64,000 nucleotides of DNA, from positions 59,092,911 to 59,156,910 of the forward strand of contig NC_021677.1 in the NCBI RefSeq assembly GCF_000247815.1, written 5' to 3'. The translations under genes were made by a program, and so were the position numbers. Position 1 is the stretch's first letter; every line of letters begins with the position of its first letter. The DNA comes from Ficedula albicollis (taxonomy: Eukaryota > Chordata > Aves > Passeriformes > Muscicapidae). Of the stretch, positions 41,401-56,647 are shown piece after piece. The notes under the pieces are model-generated. The model had not been told where the DNA came from. It was given only the letters and a program-made list of their open reading frames with translations, and searched no databases.

Positions 41401-44400
41401 CATAAATTGCAGTACAGTCTGCCACAACCACTGTGCAATAAAAGCTTTCTTCTTTTATTAGAAATAAATAATTTTAAGCCAAAATTAATAATTAATTAAA
41501 ATTAATTAACATTTAAAATATTTTAAATTAATTAAATTTAATAATTATTTAGCTAATTCTTCGGCTAAACTAATTGGCCGAATTTGGCAGAAACTTTCAA
41601 GCGTTGGGGTTAATCAAGTGTGAGCTTTTCACCCAATCACCTACCAACACCCCAAATCTCAGCCATCTTCAATTCTGGCTGTGCAGCAGGGAATTCCTGT
41701 ATCCCTAATTTGTGCTACAAAGGGCAATTTTTAACACTTTAAAGCAGAGATTTGCACTGCTGGCTTCAAGGAGAAAAAATCTGGCAATGGAGTGGTTTTT
41801 GTCTTATGGAGTGAAAAGCTGGGCTGAAACTAAGGAGAAAGGTGAAGGTGCAGGGATGGGTTTTCTGTGGGGTGATTTGAGTGGGCAATGGAATGGGGAC
41901 AGCCACCTCTTCTGTGCACATTCTCCTGTCTTTGTCCCTCTTTTCCCCATCCTCAGAGATGAGGAATGGTTTCCTCTTGGAGCTGGCACTCTTTGCCAGC
42001 AGCGCTTTGTGCAGAGGGGTGGTGATAACAGAATAAGGGCAAGGTAGTGACAAAAGTGCTGATGTTTGCTCGTGTGCTGTGCCATCAGCTCATGGGTGGA
42101 AAACCTGATTAACACTTCAAGTCTTGATTTCTGCAGAGGAAAAAGTGTTTGGCCATGAATCTGCTGCTCCCAGTTGCACAGTGGTGGGACCCAGCTTGGT
42201 TTGGACCAAGGCAAAGGGATGAGAGCAGGAGTGTCTGGCCACATCTCTCCTGCTGTGCCTTGGCTTGTTTATTTTCTGGCCTGATTTCCATGGGCAGTGT
42301 GTGTGCACTTCTCCTGCTGTTCTGCTCCCTCTGAGATTGTAACAACTCTTGAGCAAGGCAGGAAAGGAAAAAGGAAGCACCATTATCTATTTCAGTCAGT
42401 AGCTGTTGGCATTGAGGCCGTGCTGGACCCAAAAGTGGTGCTCACTTTGCATTCCGCAGGCCTAGACTTTCTCAGGAGAAATTCCCTCTGTTGAATGCTG
42501 TAGTGTGAGGATGGAGGGTAAGTTGGGGTGGGAATGCCCAGGGAAACCAGAAGAAAGAGCACAGTGGGGATGTGAGAGCTGCTGCTGATGTGGAGGCAGA
42601 GCAGGATGTTCAGACAGAATGGGAGATTGCAAAGAGAGATGCTGCTGGAAGCAGGCTGTGTAGCCAGCAGCTCACTAGGGATGAGCCACCTCTCCAACCA
42701 CCCTGGGCAGTGCCATGCTCTGTGAAGGTGCCATCCCATCCTGGTGAGCTCTGCCTGCCTGCACGAAATGGGCTCTCACAGCCCCGAGCAGCTGTGCCTG
42801 GGGACAAAGGTGGACATTTGCCACCATCCAGACTGTAGAAGGTGAATGGGTTTGGGAACAGCCAGTCTCCAGCTTGTGATGGTGACTGGTCTACAGAAGG
42901 CTGGGGAAACCAGAGGACACTCATCAGCAGGTCCAGTTATAGAGGATTACACAGAGATTGTGGTCAAGTGGAGGATGGGAATGGCACACAGAGGTTTGTA
43001 GGACAGAGGGGTGAAGGTATTGACAGAAAATTCTGCTGTGCCTTGCTGTTGGTTTATGGAAGCTGTGAGGTATGCAGCCCTGCTGAATAACGTTTATTTC
43101 CTAAGTGTAGTTTTACAGAAATCAAACTGTGCTGCTGAGCCTTCATTCCTAAGTACTCTAATATAGTCTGCCCCCAATATAATCTGCTGTGCCATTTATC
43201 TGCACAAAATAGAGTCTTTCCTCACTCCAGCAACCCTTAACTGGGTGGAGTGGATGAAAACATGTATTTGAATCCTGAAAAAATATGAAGCCTATTGTTA
43301 AGCCCTAAATGTGTTTTGAAAGGAGGTTTAAACAAAGAAGAAATATTTACCACAGATATTTACTACCTCTTTTCTGCAGAATTCTGCCTCTCTGTTGTTC
43401 CTTTGAAAACTCTCTGCTGGAGTTCCTCCAGTGAAATCAATGTCATCCACAACATCTCTGCCATGGCTGCATGGGCTGTGCCCTGCTGTGAGTGCCAAGG
43501 GTGACCTGTCCAGGGATGGCAGACCTGGACCTTTGGCCACTGCAAGCCAGCAGAGCTCCACTGAGGTTTCTCCTCTGTTTTTTTTTTTTAGTTCAGTTGG
43601 GCTATGGATTTGCAAAGGCCCATTCCAAAACCCTTCTCTGCCCCAGGACTATCCTTGGGAAGGATGAATCTAATCCCTCACAGTTTGCACTTGGTTGAAT
43701 ATTCCCTGCTACGTTCCTATCTTGATTTTTCCAAGAACATATTTGGCAATTGCTTGGAGGGCTTTTGGACTCCCCTTTCTGTTTTCTTTGGATTGCAGGC
43801 ATGGAAAACTGCATGCACAGTATGATAAATACTTGCATGAATTTCACACTGTTTATGAGTTACTCTGTCTCCTGACCCCTCACAGCAGCTGATTAAGCTG
43901 GGGTTGAACTTCCTCTAATCTGCAAATTGAGAAATTTGTCAGCTATATCCCTTAGTTATGAAACTGGGATTATTCCAGCATAGATAAAATCTGAAGGCCG
44001 TCACCTGCTCTAGCTGAGCTTCTCTCTAGCTGGGAGCAGGAATACATATCCCCCTACTATAAAACTAGCTGGGTGGGTGCATTGCTGAGGAGTGTACACA
44101 CCTCTTTTAAATGCTGCACTTCAGCCAGGATGTTTTTTGTTTAAGTTCTGAGCAGGGAAATGAAGCCCTTGGCACTGTGCTCTGTTACAGCAATAGTTAA
44201 TATGTGGTCTGGTATCCAGGCCATTTCCAAGGAGATGTGATGTTTGCAGGTCATCCCCAGTATCCAAGCTCATCCTACTTGCAAGCAACCAAGCAGTTCT
44301 GCTCCTGCTGGGGAATGTAACCTCATCCTGCTTGGTTTTGCCTCCCTTTCTCTCCTGAGCACCAGCTGCACATGCCTTTATTTGCTCCTGCAACTCCCCA

Positions 44401-44420
44401 CATAAGAGCTGAGTCACAGG
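38491..44420. other. long non-coding stretch
   Basis: Includes an AT-only patch at 41456-41570 (AATTAATTAAATTTAATAATT-like, with small palindromes). One minus-strand frame (38836-39180, 114 codons) has a hydrophobic segment but no splice support. Nothing else was recognised. Confidence 0.3.
41456..41570. repeat. AT-rich low-complexity patch
   Basis: Built from TTAATTAA, AATTAAAT and TTTAAAATATTTTAAA blocks. Self-complementary on a small scale, with no clear unit. Confidence 0.7.
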
Positions 44421-44893
44421 GTCCCTGCTGGTCCCTGCTGGTCCCTGCTGGTCCCTGTTGGTCTATGTTGGTCCCTGCTCGTCCCTGTGGCTCCTGCTGG
44501 TTCCTGCTGGTCCCTGTTGGTCTCTGTTGGTCCCTGCTGGTCCCTGCTGGTCCCTGCTGGTCCCTGTTGGTCTATGTTGGTCTCTGTTGGTCCCTGTTGG
44601 TCCCTGCTGGTCCCTGTTGGTCTTTGTTGGTCCCTGCTGGTCCCTGCTGGTTCCTGCTGGGCCCCATGGTCTCTGTGGTTCCTGCTGATCCCCATGGTCT
44701 CTGTGGTTCCTGCTGGTCCCTGCTGGTTCTCATGGTCCCTGCTGGTGCCTGTGGCTCCTGCTGGTTCCTGCTGATCCCCATGGTCCCTGTGGTTCCTGCT
44801 GGTCCCTGCTGGTGCCTGTGGCTCCTGCTGGTCCCTGCTGGTCCCTGCTGGCCCCTGCTGGTCCCTGCTAGCCCCTATGGCTCCTGCTGGCTG
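44421..44893. repeat. 10-base minisatellite, GTCCCTGCTG unit
   Basis: About 45 copies of GTCCCTGCTG with variants (GTCCCTGTTG, GTCTATGTTG, GTTCCTGCTG, CCCCATGGTC). Three units make 30 bases, or ten codons, so frames on both strands stay open (plus: PAGPCWSLLV periods; minus: GTSRDQQGPT periods). The 250-codon plus-strand frame at 44372-45124 is explained by this periodicity. Confidence 0.9.
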
Positions 44894-46264
44894 GCACAGC
44901 CCTGGTGTCAGACAGGTCCCCTCTCCACCAGCCCGTCACAGCCAGCCCCTGCTGACACCACGACGGTGTGTCTGAGACGCCTCCTGCTTCCCTCCTCCCC
45001 ATCTGTCTCGTGGGGAAAAGCACAAGGAGCAGCCTTACCTGCTCTGACAGGCAGGGTTATGCAGAGGAGAGCTCCTCCTGGAAAGCAGATGGGGCCAATT
45101 GGGTTGGACAGGGAGATGTGCTGAATAAATCTGGACCAGCCAGTGCTTTGGGCAGGTGTGGGGAGAACACCTGTGCCAGGCATGGAAAGGCACCACCGTG
45201 CACGGGCTTGACTTTTGGCTATTATAATCTGGCAAAACTCCCATGCAGGAGCTCAGGGACATTGTTGTAAGCATAATATTTACTGCTGTCTCTACTGAAA
45301 GATAAAAAACCCTCCAGATCATTCTGTGTGATGGCGTTTCCCTTATGGGAGTGGCTCCAGCTGAATACATGTGCTGCTGGGTGAGATTTGAGGATTTGCT
45401 CTGCAGCTGTAAACACGGTTTGTGTGGCCCTTCTGGCCCATCCAGGCAGACACCTGGGGCTCAAGAAACACTTAAATGCATCTTCAGGATAAACTAGGAA
45501 AAATAAATGGGTCTCAAGGGCTATGAGCAAGTTTCAGAAATATTTCTGCTTCTTCCTTTGATCTATTCCAAAGAGGAATTAGCTGCTGTTTGTGTTTGGA
45601 AATAAACTGTGAAAAGGGGCATCCTTCAGAAGATACTGAGCTGTGAAAGGTGGGCTCACACTGGGATGCTGAAATTGAGGGTGAAACCCCAACACAGCAA
45701 AATTCCTACAGGTAGACCCAAAGCTCTGGAGAGGGATCATTTTTCCTGACTGTCTCCCCTATCCCCATTTTTAGTGAAGCCAGGGAGAGTCCCAGGATGG
45801 TACATGGCAGTACCTTGTAATGTGCAAGGGGTCGCTGACCTGGCAATCTTTGAGGGCATCAAAAATCACCCCAGTAAATACAGCAAGGGAATGTTTTCCC
45901 TGTCCATAGTAGGGAAAGCTCCTGGAGGTGTTTGAAGAATGTGGTATATTTCCTATAACTTTGTTTTGACATTTTCCAGAACATTTTTCACGTTGTTTGC
46001 AACCAAAAGCCAAAATCTCCAGGTAGTTGTTGCTACTAAAAAATTGAAATTCTTTGATCTAGGGCTGTTCAAAGCAACAGAGACTCAGGGCAGGACAGGG
46101 AGAAGGAGGAGGGTCAGGAATGGGGTCAGTCTTCTGGAACAATTTCCATGTCATCAGATAGCAACATTTTCATGCTTGGAATGAAAAACAAAGGGCTTTG
46201 ACCTTAGAAAAACTCAAAGTCCGGCTTGGAATATAGTTTATTTTATTTTCTGTGTTAATAGGTT
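44894..46264. other. non-coding stretch, nothing recognised
   Basis: Unique sequence, more GC-rich near 44.9-45.2 kb. No exon with splice support and no repeat family was recognised. Confidence 0.3.
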
Positions 46265-46745
46265 CTTGTCTCCATTCGTGTGTCCAGAGAAGGGCAGTGG
46301 AGCAGGGGAAGAGTCTGGAGCACAGGTCTGATGAGGAGCAGCTGAGGGAGCTGGGGGTCTGAGATTGGAGAAGAGGAGGCTCAGGAGGGACCTTCTCACC
46401 CCTACAACTCCCTGACACGAGGGTGGAGCAGCCAGGTGGGGGTCAGGCTCTGCACCCAAGGAAAAAACAACAGGATGGGAAGAAATGGCCTCGAGTTATA
46501 CCAGGGGCAGTGTGGATTGGATAATAGGAAAAATGACCACCCAATGCCTAGGGGTGGCCAGGAATTGGAACAGGTTGCCCAGGGAGCTGTTGTAAGTGCC
46601 ATTCCTGTAAGTGTTCAGATGAGATGTGGATGTGGCACTTTGGGACCTGGCTGAATGGTGACCATGGTGGTGTTGGGTTAAGTGTGTGACTCGATGATCT
46701 TAGAGGTCTTTTCCAGCCTTAGCAATTCTGTGATTCGCTGATTCT
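46265..46745 (+). mobile_element. CR1 LINE 3' fragment, plus strand
   Basis: Carries 'GATGAGGAGCAGCTGAGGGAGCTGGGGGTCTGAGATTGGAGAAGAGGAGGCTC' (in parts), 'TTGGAACAGGTTGCCCAGGGAGC', 'GTGACTCGATGATCTTAGAGG', and the tail 'GCAATTCTGTGATTCGCTGATTC'. 5' truncated, no coding frame. Confidence 0.9.
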
Positions 46746-47457
46746 TTTCCTGTTAGACTGTGAGCACCTGAGAACAGCCACTGCATGTCTGTCTGTCCAT
46801 CCCATGCCCAGCTGCTTCTCCATGACTGGGGTGGAACCTGCAGCAACCAGACCTCACAGGTCTGCTGGGGTTCAGCCCTTATTGCCCCACCCTGCTCTGC
46901 AGAGCCAGTCAAATGGTTCTAGCAGCCTGTGGAAACCCCCATGGAAACCCTTCTGCTTGTGTCCCTTTATAAATAGGCACCTTAATGCAGACAGGGAAAC
47001 CCTGCTGGGATGCTGCTGTTCTCCCAGTCCTCTGGATTTGAAGCATTTGCTTTGCAGTTCACCTTTGAAAGGACAAAAAAGCTGATGAGCCTGAGATCAG
47101 GCTGACCCCTGGAGCCTTGAGTGGTGTTGATAATGAAAATCTTGCAAGAAGGACTAACACAGTCCAGGGCTGCAGCTCTCTGTGAGAATGGATCTCTCAG
47201 ACAGGGATGGGCACTGGAGTCTGCCTGCAGAGATGAACCTGCAGTGCTGGCCTCTGACATTTATTCCCTGTGTACTGCTCCTGTTAAGGTTCATGGGAAC
47301 CCCTAAAGGAAAATTTTAAATACCTTTTTAAAAGGAGTTAATTTTAGATCAACTGTTTTTCATTTGTCTTTTGGGCTGGTTTCCTGACATTCAGTGTAAA
47401 GAGGTGTAAATAGGAGGGGACTTGTCCTCATGGGTTATAATCCTGATTTTAAAACAT
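46746..47457. other. non-coding stretch, nothing recognised
   Basis: Unique sequence between the CR1 fragment and the hexamer array. Confidence 0.3.
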
Positions 47458-48564
<1,107 letters not shown>

Positions 48565-51500
48565 GTACTGCTGACTCTAAAACATGCCCATGGTAGGGTT
48601 TGCCAGGAATGGAGGGAGTTAGGTGAAAAAAGGACTCCATCATTCACAAAGTCAGATGATCATGAAACACAGGGAGGAGGTTTTTTTTCTCACTATTTTC
48701 AGTAGGAAAGGTGCCTTTTCCAGCAGCATTTCTGCCAGATCCCCTGCAACCTGCAAGGAGCTGAGCAGATGTAATGAAAAAGAGAACAGTGGAAGTACAT
48801 CCTGTACTTTTGTTGTGGTTTTGCCCTCGTGGTGCCTTTGGGCAGCCACTCTTGTTGAGGTGGGAGTTCCAGTGCAGCTCAGGGACTGCCCAGCAGGGCT
48901 GGGCTTTGTGTCCCAGTGCTGCTGCCCTCCTCCATCCTCCCCACACTGTCTGTGCAGCAGGCAGGCTCTGGCTGCTGGCTCTCTGTGGGCTGGGGGTTCC
49001 CAGGGGTGTCTGACATTCCCAACCAGCAGCTTCTTCCCAGCAGCTGAGCACTTAAATCACTCTCCCATTGGCAAACACCCTCAATTGCTCTCCCACGGGA
49101 TGGGCAGAGAAGGCTCAGGGGGTCAAATCTGACCCACCAGCGCCCCAGCCCAGGTCTGAGGGGACAGGGAAATTGCTGAACTGTTCAGAGATGCAGAGTG
49201 GGCAGTGCCAGGCATGAGCACAAAGGTTTTTTTGGGTTGTGCCTCGTGGGAGCCTTTCTGCTGTTGGGAGAGCATCCTCCATGGGCAGTGGTGCAGGGAG
49301 GTGAAGCCTCCCTTTGCCCATCAGGAGGGGTCAGCCCTGCAGCCTTGCCTGCCTCTGTGGCACCCAGGGATGGCCTCTGCATCTCCAGCTCGTGCAATAT
49401 TTATGCAGCTGATCTGGTGAATGGCATGGGCTTTACCCTTTGGTAGGTGCCTGAGTGACCCCTCAGCTGTCCCAGCCACCAGGGACCCTCCAGAGAGCTC
49501 TGTGGCTGCCTAAAAAGAGCTTGTGAAGCATCATTTCCACAGCCTTGTGCAGATGAATTAGGTTGCAGAGTGCTCACACGTGAATAAATGCAGTTTTGGG
49601 ATTTGCAGGTTAGCAGTGTTCAGACCTCTTAAAACCTGTGGGGCAAAGACAAAAGTGTTTGCTGAACCTGTGCAGTGAGTCTGTTTAGGCACCAAGGAAG
49701 GGGAGATCCGTGGTGAGAAGTGTCAGACCTTTCCTGAAGCCTGGAAAATACCTGAGGAAAGAGGAAAGTATGGCAAGCAGGACAAAACCTTGCCGCCAAG
49801 CCATGATCTGCTGCAGGATTGGGGTGTCCCCTGAAAGCCCAGGAGGATGAGGAGGAAGAGAGAAAGAAGCAGAAGGAGGAGGAGGAAAAAAAAATCTTTA
49901 AGGACTTCCTTGCAATGTAGTGGGAGGTGTGGGGAGACCCTTCTCCAAGGGGATGTGCCCAGATTGCTGAGTGCCCCTGGCACTTCCCCTCTCCTGTGCC
50001 ACCCTGACACCCCGATGTTACACACAGCTCTCAGTGCAGGCTGCTCCCTGCAGCAGCAGCAGCAGCAGCAAATTCATCTTTGCCCCCTGCCAAATGTGGG
50101 TGTGGAGAGCCCCTCCTTGCACTCGCTGAGCAGGGGCGGAACTGCTCTTTAGGAGCCCAGGCTGAGGCTGTCAGGACCACCCCAAAAAGGGATTTGGAGA
50201 CGTGCCCTGTGATTGTTCTGGTGTTGTTAAATCCAGCAAGTACCTGAGCCTACCACAAGGTTTCTGTCTGCATCCTAACCCTGGAGCTGGGTGTCTCAGG
50301 GCTGCCTCTCCCTCTCTTCACAGATTTCCCTCTCTAGCACCTGGCAGGCTGCACCAGCACCTCCAAATCCAGCTTTCACCCCTGGAGAAATTCTTGGCGT
50401 TACTGAGTGATAAGTGACACACAGAGACCATGGCCCTCCAAATGTCCCATTTAACAGTGCACTTAAGGGGAAGGCGAGGAAGCCTGCTGGATTTTCACTT
50501 GTGTTTATTACTATTCAGCCATGGAACTAAAGGTCATGAGCCAGTTTTGTGCATAGGCATTCTCCCATTTATTGCAGCCTGCTTTCACAGACAGCTATAG
50601 CACAGAGAACATTGCTGCAATATCCATTTGTTGGAATGTGTTGGACTCCAAACCTGCTTGGTGGTGACTTCTCTGGCACAGGGGAGAGCCCCTTTTTAGC
50701 AGCACTTGAAGAAATGATGTCTGAGAGCTTCTCTCCAGCAAGTAGAGCCCTCTGAATCAGAACCCTTATGCAATTATGTGTGTGTTTTTTTGACTCCAGA
50801 TCCTAAGAATGTCTCTCTTGTATAGCATGTTTCTTGCTAGCTCGTTCATCTGTGAATTTCCCTGGCAGGTAGTGTATAAATAGCTCTGAGACACAGGCGA
50901 TCCACGAGTTCTTTTCAAAATACAGCATTGAGTCATTTTAAAGCCTCCTACTGCAGCTCTTTTAAAGATTAACTCATTATTTTAAGTGTAAGATTTGTGC
51001 CTGAGAAAGAAGGATAAAACCCTGGCTTAAGATGTTCTTCCCACAAAGCACCTTGTTTAAAAACCACTAGATAAAATGTCATGGGAGCTGGCCTGTGAAG
51101 TGAGCAGGGGACATCTGCCCATCCCCACCAGGCTGTTCATCACCCAGAGGCTACACTGCTTTCTAGAGCCAGGAATAGAAACCAGAGTTCCTCGTTCCCA
51201 GGAGCCCTTTGCCATGTAGGGCAGAGCAACCCAGCTGGTTCCCCCCAGCCTTTTTTCTCTGCCTGACCCCAGGCACCACTCAGCTCTCAGTAATTAGGGC
51301 AGAATTAGGGCAAGATCCCCGGGGATGGAGGCTGCTGGAGCAGGGCCTGCACAGAGGGCAGAGCTCTTCTATATATAGAGCTGAGCTTCCTTTACCACCT
51401 GGAAATGCTGTCCAAAGAGAATTAGGGGGTGTGACACACTTGTACAGGTCTGGCATCCCAGCAGGTTACAGACACAGCTCTGCCCCTGGGTATCCAGAAA

Positions 51501-51940
51501 TACCAGATGTGTGTGTGGTGCATATTCAGGTAAACACCTGCTGCCCATGCACTGGGCATCCAGAGCTTCCACTGGCACAGGCTGGAGCACCAAAGTAAGC
51601 AGGAAAACCGAAAAGACATCATTTCTCTCGTGCCATTGCTCACGGTGTGCAGTGTTAGCAGCCTGAGGAACAATACAGTGTGGCTGGTGCTGACTGCACA
51701 CTTCAGATGAATAACACATTTCATTCAAGCAACAGGAGAGCTCCCAAACAGACCAAAATGCAGTGTCCTGCTGTGGAAACAGCACAAGACTCTTCTTCCC
51801 ATGTGCAAAATACCACTGCACTGCCCGTGATTAACTAGTTAAGGGCTGTTTCATGCACTGTCTTTCACATGGATGTACCCCAGCACAATTTTCAAGAAAG
51901 CTGGGTCAGGATTTACTTCCCCATTAAGTTAGACCAACTT
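48565..51940. other. non-coding stretch
   Basis: Contains a GA-rich purine tract at 49847-49893 and a (CAG)n run at 50051-50070. Many short overlapping frames, none with splice support that I can defend. Confidence 0.3.
50051..50070. repeat. (CAG)n trinucleotide repeat
   Basis: Nearly seven CAG units following CTGCTCCCTG. Not inside a supported coding exon. Confidence 0.9.
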
Positions 51941-51962
51941 TTTCCTTTCCTTCTCCTTCTCC

Positions 51963-52142
<180 letters not shown>

Positions 52143-52155
52143 TTCTCCTTCTCCT

Positions 52156-52323
<168 letters not shown>

Positions 52324-52378
52324 TTTCCTTTCCTTTCCTTTCCTTTCCTTTCCTTCTCCTCTCCTTCTCCTCTCCTTC

Positions 52379-52529
<151 letters not shown>

Positions 52530-52538
52530 TTTTTTTTT

Positions 52539-55500
52539 AGTGGAGGGAATTTTGGGAGGAGGGGACAGCTCTGGGACTGTTTGTAAGTCTGAAGTGGGAT
52601 ATGTGACCAGGTAGAGCCTGCAAAGAGAGTTTCAATAGGATACCTGGGTGGAATTTTCCTTTCTTTTGTCATCAAAACATGCCTGACTGCCCTGCCCAGA
52701 GCTGCTATCTTCTTTGCTAGATGCTCTGTGCACATGGATGTTGGAATTAGTCCTGTGCCTTCAGTCCTTCCTCCTGCAATGTGGCAGCAAGATTCTGCCC
52801 TCAGCGTGAAGTGCAGTAGTGACTTGTCCCTCCTGCAGAGTCCAAGGAACAGAGGCAAATTCTGTAAACCACAAACATCTCTGACACCTCTAAAAGTTCA
52901 AGGTGAAAATCAAAAATAGCCTTTTGGTGTCCAAGACTTCTGATGCATCTTTAGCCTGTGGTTCTGCTGACAGGAGCTGTGTGAGTCACACAAGCCATCA
53001 GCACCCTGCTGTTTCCCAGGGCACTTTTAGGGCTCCTCCTTGGGACACTTCTGCCACATCTGATGTCAGCCAGGGCCCACAGAGCAGCAAAATGCAAAGG
53101 TGATGCCCACAGGGACACACCACAGTTTATTTGGGGCTCTTGGGCTGGGGCAGACACTGTGAGTGGCAATAATCTGCTGAAGATCAAGCCCTGTGCTGTG
53201 CTACAGAGGGACCATGACACGCTGAAGGTTGCAGTCTTAATGGCTGCTGATGTTATGATAAAATAATATATTGAAGTCAAAAGTGCTCCTTAAAAACCAT
53301 GAATAGATTTGAATCCATCTATTATTGAAAAGGCAATAAGCAATGTGCTGTGCTGGGTCTCTTTTAGAGGCTCCCTAATGCATCAGTGCATTGCTCCTTG
53401 GCTCAGGAGGTTGCACAACTTGAAATTGTAGTTACCATCCTGGAGGGCTAAAAATACACAGGGAATTGTGGTGCATGAGTGTGGGCATTTGGGATAGAGC
53501 AGAATTGAGATGGAATTGCAGGAGGAGGAGCACGTGGCCTTCTCCATTCACTGGAACAGTTTAATGTGAAAAGAGAAAAAAAAAAGAAAGCAAAGCTAAA
53601 GATCAGTTGCATTTCATGGATGGAGGGTTTCTGGTGGAAGGAAATGGTCCTCCTTGGATTTAAATCAGAGTTTAAAATTGTATCATTTAATCTGACATCC
53701 TGCAGAAATCATGCTTAAAGATTTTATCTTATAGTGCTGTGGCAAGGTCAAACTCACTCTGTCAGTAATTGCCTTGGAAGTCAGAGTGTGTTTCTGTGCA
53801 TGTCCATGTGTGAAAGGGATGGGAAATAGAAGAAGCCTTTTCATTCTTCCTAGCTTTTGGTGTATTTGAAATAAGTGAATTCCTTTGTGTTGTGTGGTTC
53901 TTCAACACTTTTAATGGATTCTAATTCACATGTGCTGCCTCTTCCCATAGTGGGAGTGGAAATATCAAGGCCAAGTGAATCAACAGATGGGGAAATGGAG
54001 TGCTCAAAGGCACACACCTCTCCCTGGATGAGGCACAGCATGAGAGTTTGCAGCCCTGTGCTGTGTGCAGACTGCCTGACCCCATCTCTCTCCTGTACCA
54101 TGCACGAGTGTGGAAACACACAGAGACTTTTTTATCAATTCCTCTTTTGCTCCGTGGCTCAAAGCTGGAAATGATTTCACAACACTTCTTTTAATCTTCT
54201 TTGACAGTATTTTTGAAAAAAAACAAAGGTGTTGTGACCGTGGGATAAAGCAGCACTCACAAGTGTTTGCTCCAGTTCTGATCCAGTGCTAGGTGGCTCA
54301 TCCAGCAATGCTCCTCTTCATTTCTACAGGGCTGTTCCTTGATAATGTGGAAATTTGTTATTCATAATCTGCTGCTGGTTACTCTCATCATCAGCTGAAG
54401 GAGACAACATAATGTGAGTTAATTGTTTAGTTCCACAGCGTCTAATGAGCAGTGTGTATATTCCAATATAACAATTTCCCATACCTCTGTGGGAGAGAGT
54501 ATTAAGTGTTCAGTGACAACATGCAAATAATGAACATATTTATAGAAAGCAGAACTGAGGGACAATAAAAGGGCCCAGGTTTATGGATCATTTATTCAAA
54601 ACAAACAACGTGATAGTAAAGGAAATGCAGATTTAAAACCTAGATATGCCATTTGGGAACGCAGATGTAATTCCTAGCTTTTTAAAAGTTCAAGCCTTTT
54701 ACAGATCTTATTGAAAGCAGTGGGAGGACATTTGTGAAAGACGTGGCTGTTCAGTGTTTGGTTAAAAGCAATCCAGCCTTTTTGTCTGGCACTGATAATA
54801 CAGTTCCCTCCTAAGACAGTTTCTTGCCAACCTGTTTTCAGCAAGGCATTGCTTGGTTCTTCCTTCCAGCCCTCAGAAAACCATGGATCTTGGGTGAGCA
54901 CACTCAGAAAATGCCATTCCTTATTATCACATCCATCTTATAATATCAATCAAGGTCAAGGCACTATTGAGATTGGTACTCTACGGATGTGTAATAAGAG
55001 AGATCCTCCCTCAGAGGTGCACAGAACTAAAATAGTAAATGGTCCCAGTTCCACTGACACGACTTTTTTCTGTTCCCCTTTCTCCTTCACTTTCTGCCTC
55101 TGGCTTTTCAGGCTGTAGCCATTTGGGACAACACTATCTTCTTTTCTCACCTTTTCAGCATATGGGAGTATAAATCATTACTGGGGTTCCTACTTAAATT
55201 TATTGAAATTCAAATAATTGATAGTTATAGTAATAGTACGTGCACAGCAGAAATGGATTTTGTTCTTGTGTGCAAGAGCACAGTTTTTTTCAGCCCTGAG
55301 GTACCAGTGCATCAGATGTGCACCAGAGAGGCAGGTGACATTTTAAAGAGCATTTCTCTTTGGAAAGTATGGCTTGAAAGTCAGGCTTGAACCTGTTTTG
55401 GACCTATTTTGGCACCCTGCACTTATGTATTCTAAGAGCAGTGCTGTGTGGAGACACTGTAGGAGACAATAAACCCACCTGCAATGCAGAGTGACTGAGC

Positions 55501-56307
55501 ATAAGTGGGGAGCAGTTGTATCTCCTCACACAGAGCAGCCCCAGCAGTTGCTACTGCTCCACCTCTGCTTTCAGCGAGCACAGCAGAGCCTTTGAAGAGC
55601 TCTTGAAATTCCCATGTTGCTTCTTAAGAGACAGGCAAGGCTTTCCAGGCTGGCTTTTTAAAAGGGTATTTCATTGTAATTGTCTGTTAAATCTAGATTA
55701 TTAGAGTTTCATTGACCCCTCACACAGTGATCAAAGGACATTTGCCACCCTTGATGGCAGTGACAGCCTCTGAGGTGGAGCAGCAGGATAAATGAATTAG
55801 TTGGGTGATAGATTTCTTTCTTCCTTTTAAACACCCAAGCCAGAAATCAATCCTTATAGTGACAAGGTTTAGTGTGCTAAATTCCCTTGGCATTACAAGC
55901 TCTTTCTTTCCCTACCCTTACAAAATAAAAAAAAAAAAGGAACCAGGCAGATATAGCTGATGCTGTGTCGCATCCCACGCGCTGGTGTTGCTCCTGCAGT
56001 CTGTTGCTTTTTGGGATTCACACACACATTTGCATTTGCAAGCGCCACTATTGCTTTGCAGTAAACACTGCTCACAGCTCTCAGAGAATCCAGATGTCTT
56101 CCTCTCAGGACTCTGCATTTGTCTTTAGGTTTCTCAGCCCCTCGCTGCATGCACTGGATGTTCTTTGCTTCTGCACAGAAACCCTGATCCTCATCACAGA
56201 AATTGTATTTCGTGGTGAGGATGTTAATTGGGAGGGAAAGGTATTTATCTTCCAAAAACCAAGTTTCAGTTCCATTCTCCTGATTCCATCAGGTCCCCAT
56301 GGATAGG
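52539..56307. other. non-coding stretch, nothing recognised
   Basis: Unique sequence with an A-run near 53577-53582 and at 55928-55938. No repeat family or exon was recognised. Confidence 0.3.
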
Positions 56308-56473
56308 TCTGTGCTAGGAGCACTTTTCCCACACAGCCAGCTCTGCCTCCATCAGCTGAGTGCTTTTTGATTGTGCAGGTATTTGCTGGCTCTGTGCTAG
56401 GAGCACTTTTCCCACACAGCCAACTCTGCCTCCATCAGCTGAGTGCTCTTTGATTGTGCAGGTATTTGCTGGT
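56308..56473. repeat. two-copy tandem duplication, 83-base unit
   Basis: TCTGTGCTAGGAGCACTTTT starts at 56308 and again at 56391. Two substitutions were seen between the copies (CAGCCAGCTC/CAGCCAACTC and GCTTTTTG/GCTCTTTG). Confidence 0.9.
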
Positions 56474-56647
56474 TTTTGGGAGATGACAGAGAGAAGGATT
56501 TTATATTTTCACTAGTTGAAATGGGGGGGAAAGGGAGAGAAGACATTCAGCTCATTTTTATTCTTAGCAAAGGAAGGAGCAATCTGAGTGAACAAAGGGG
56601 TCAAACCCCTCTTGTTGGTGAAGAAATGAGGAGTAGATCCCCATCAC

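Noticed and set aside
44372..45124. 250-codon plus-strand frame as a repeat protein
   Set aside because: Explained by the 10-base minisatellite.
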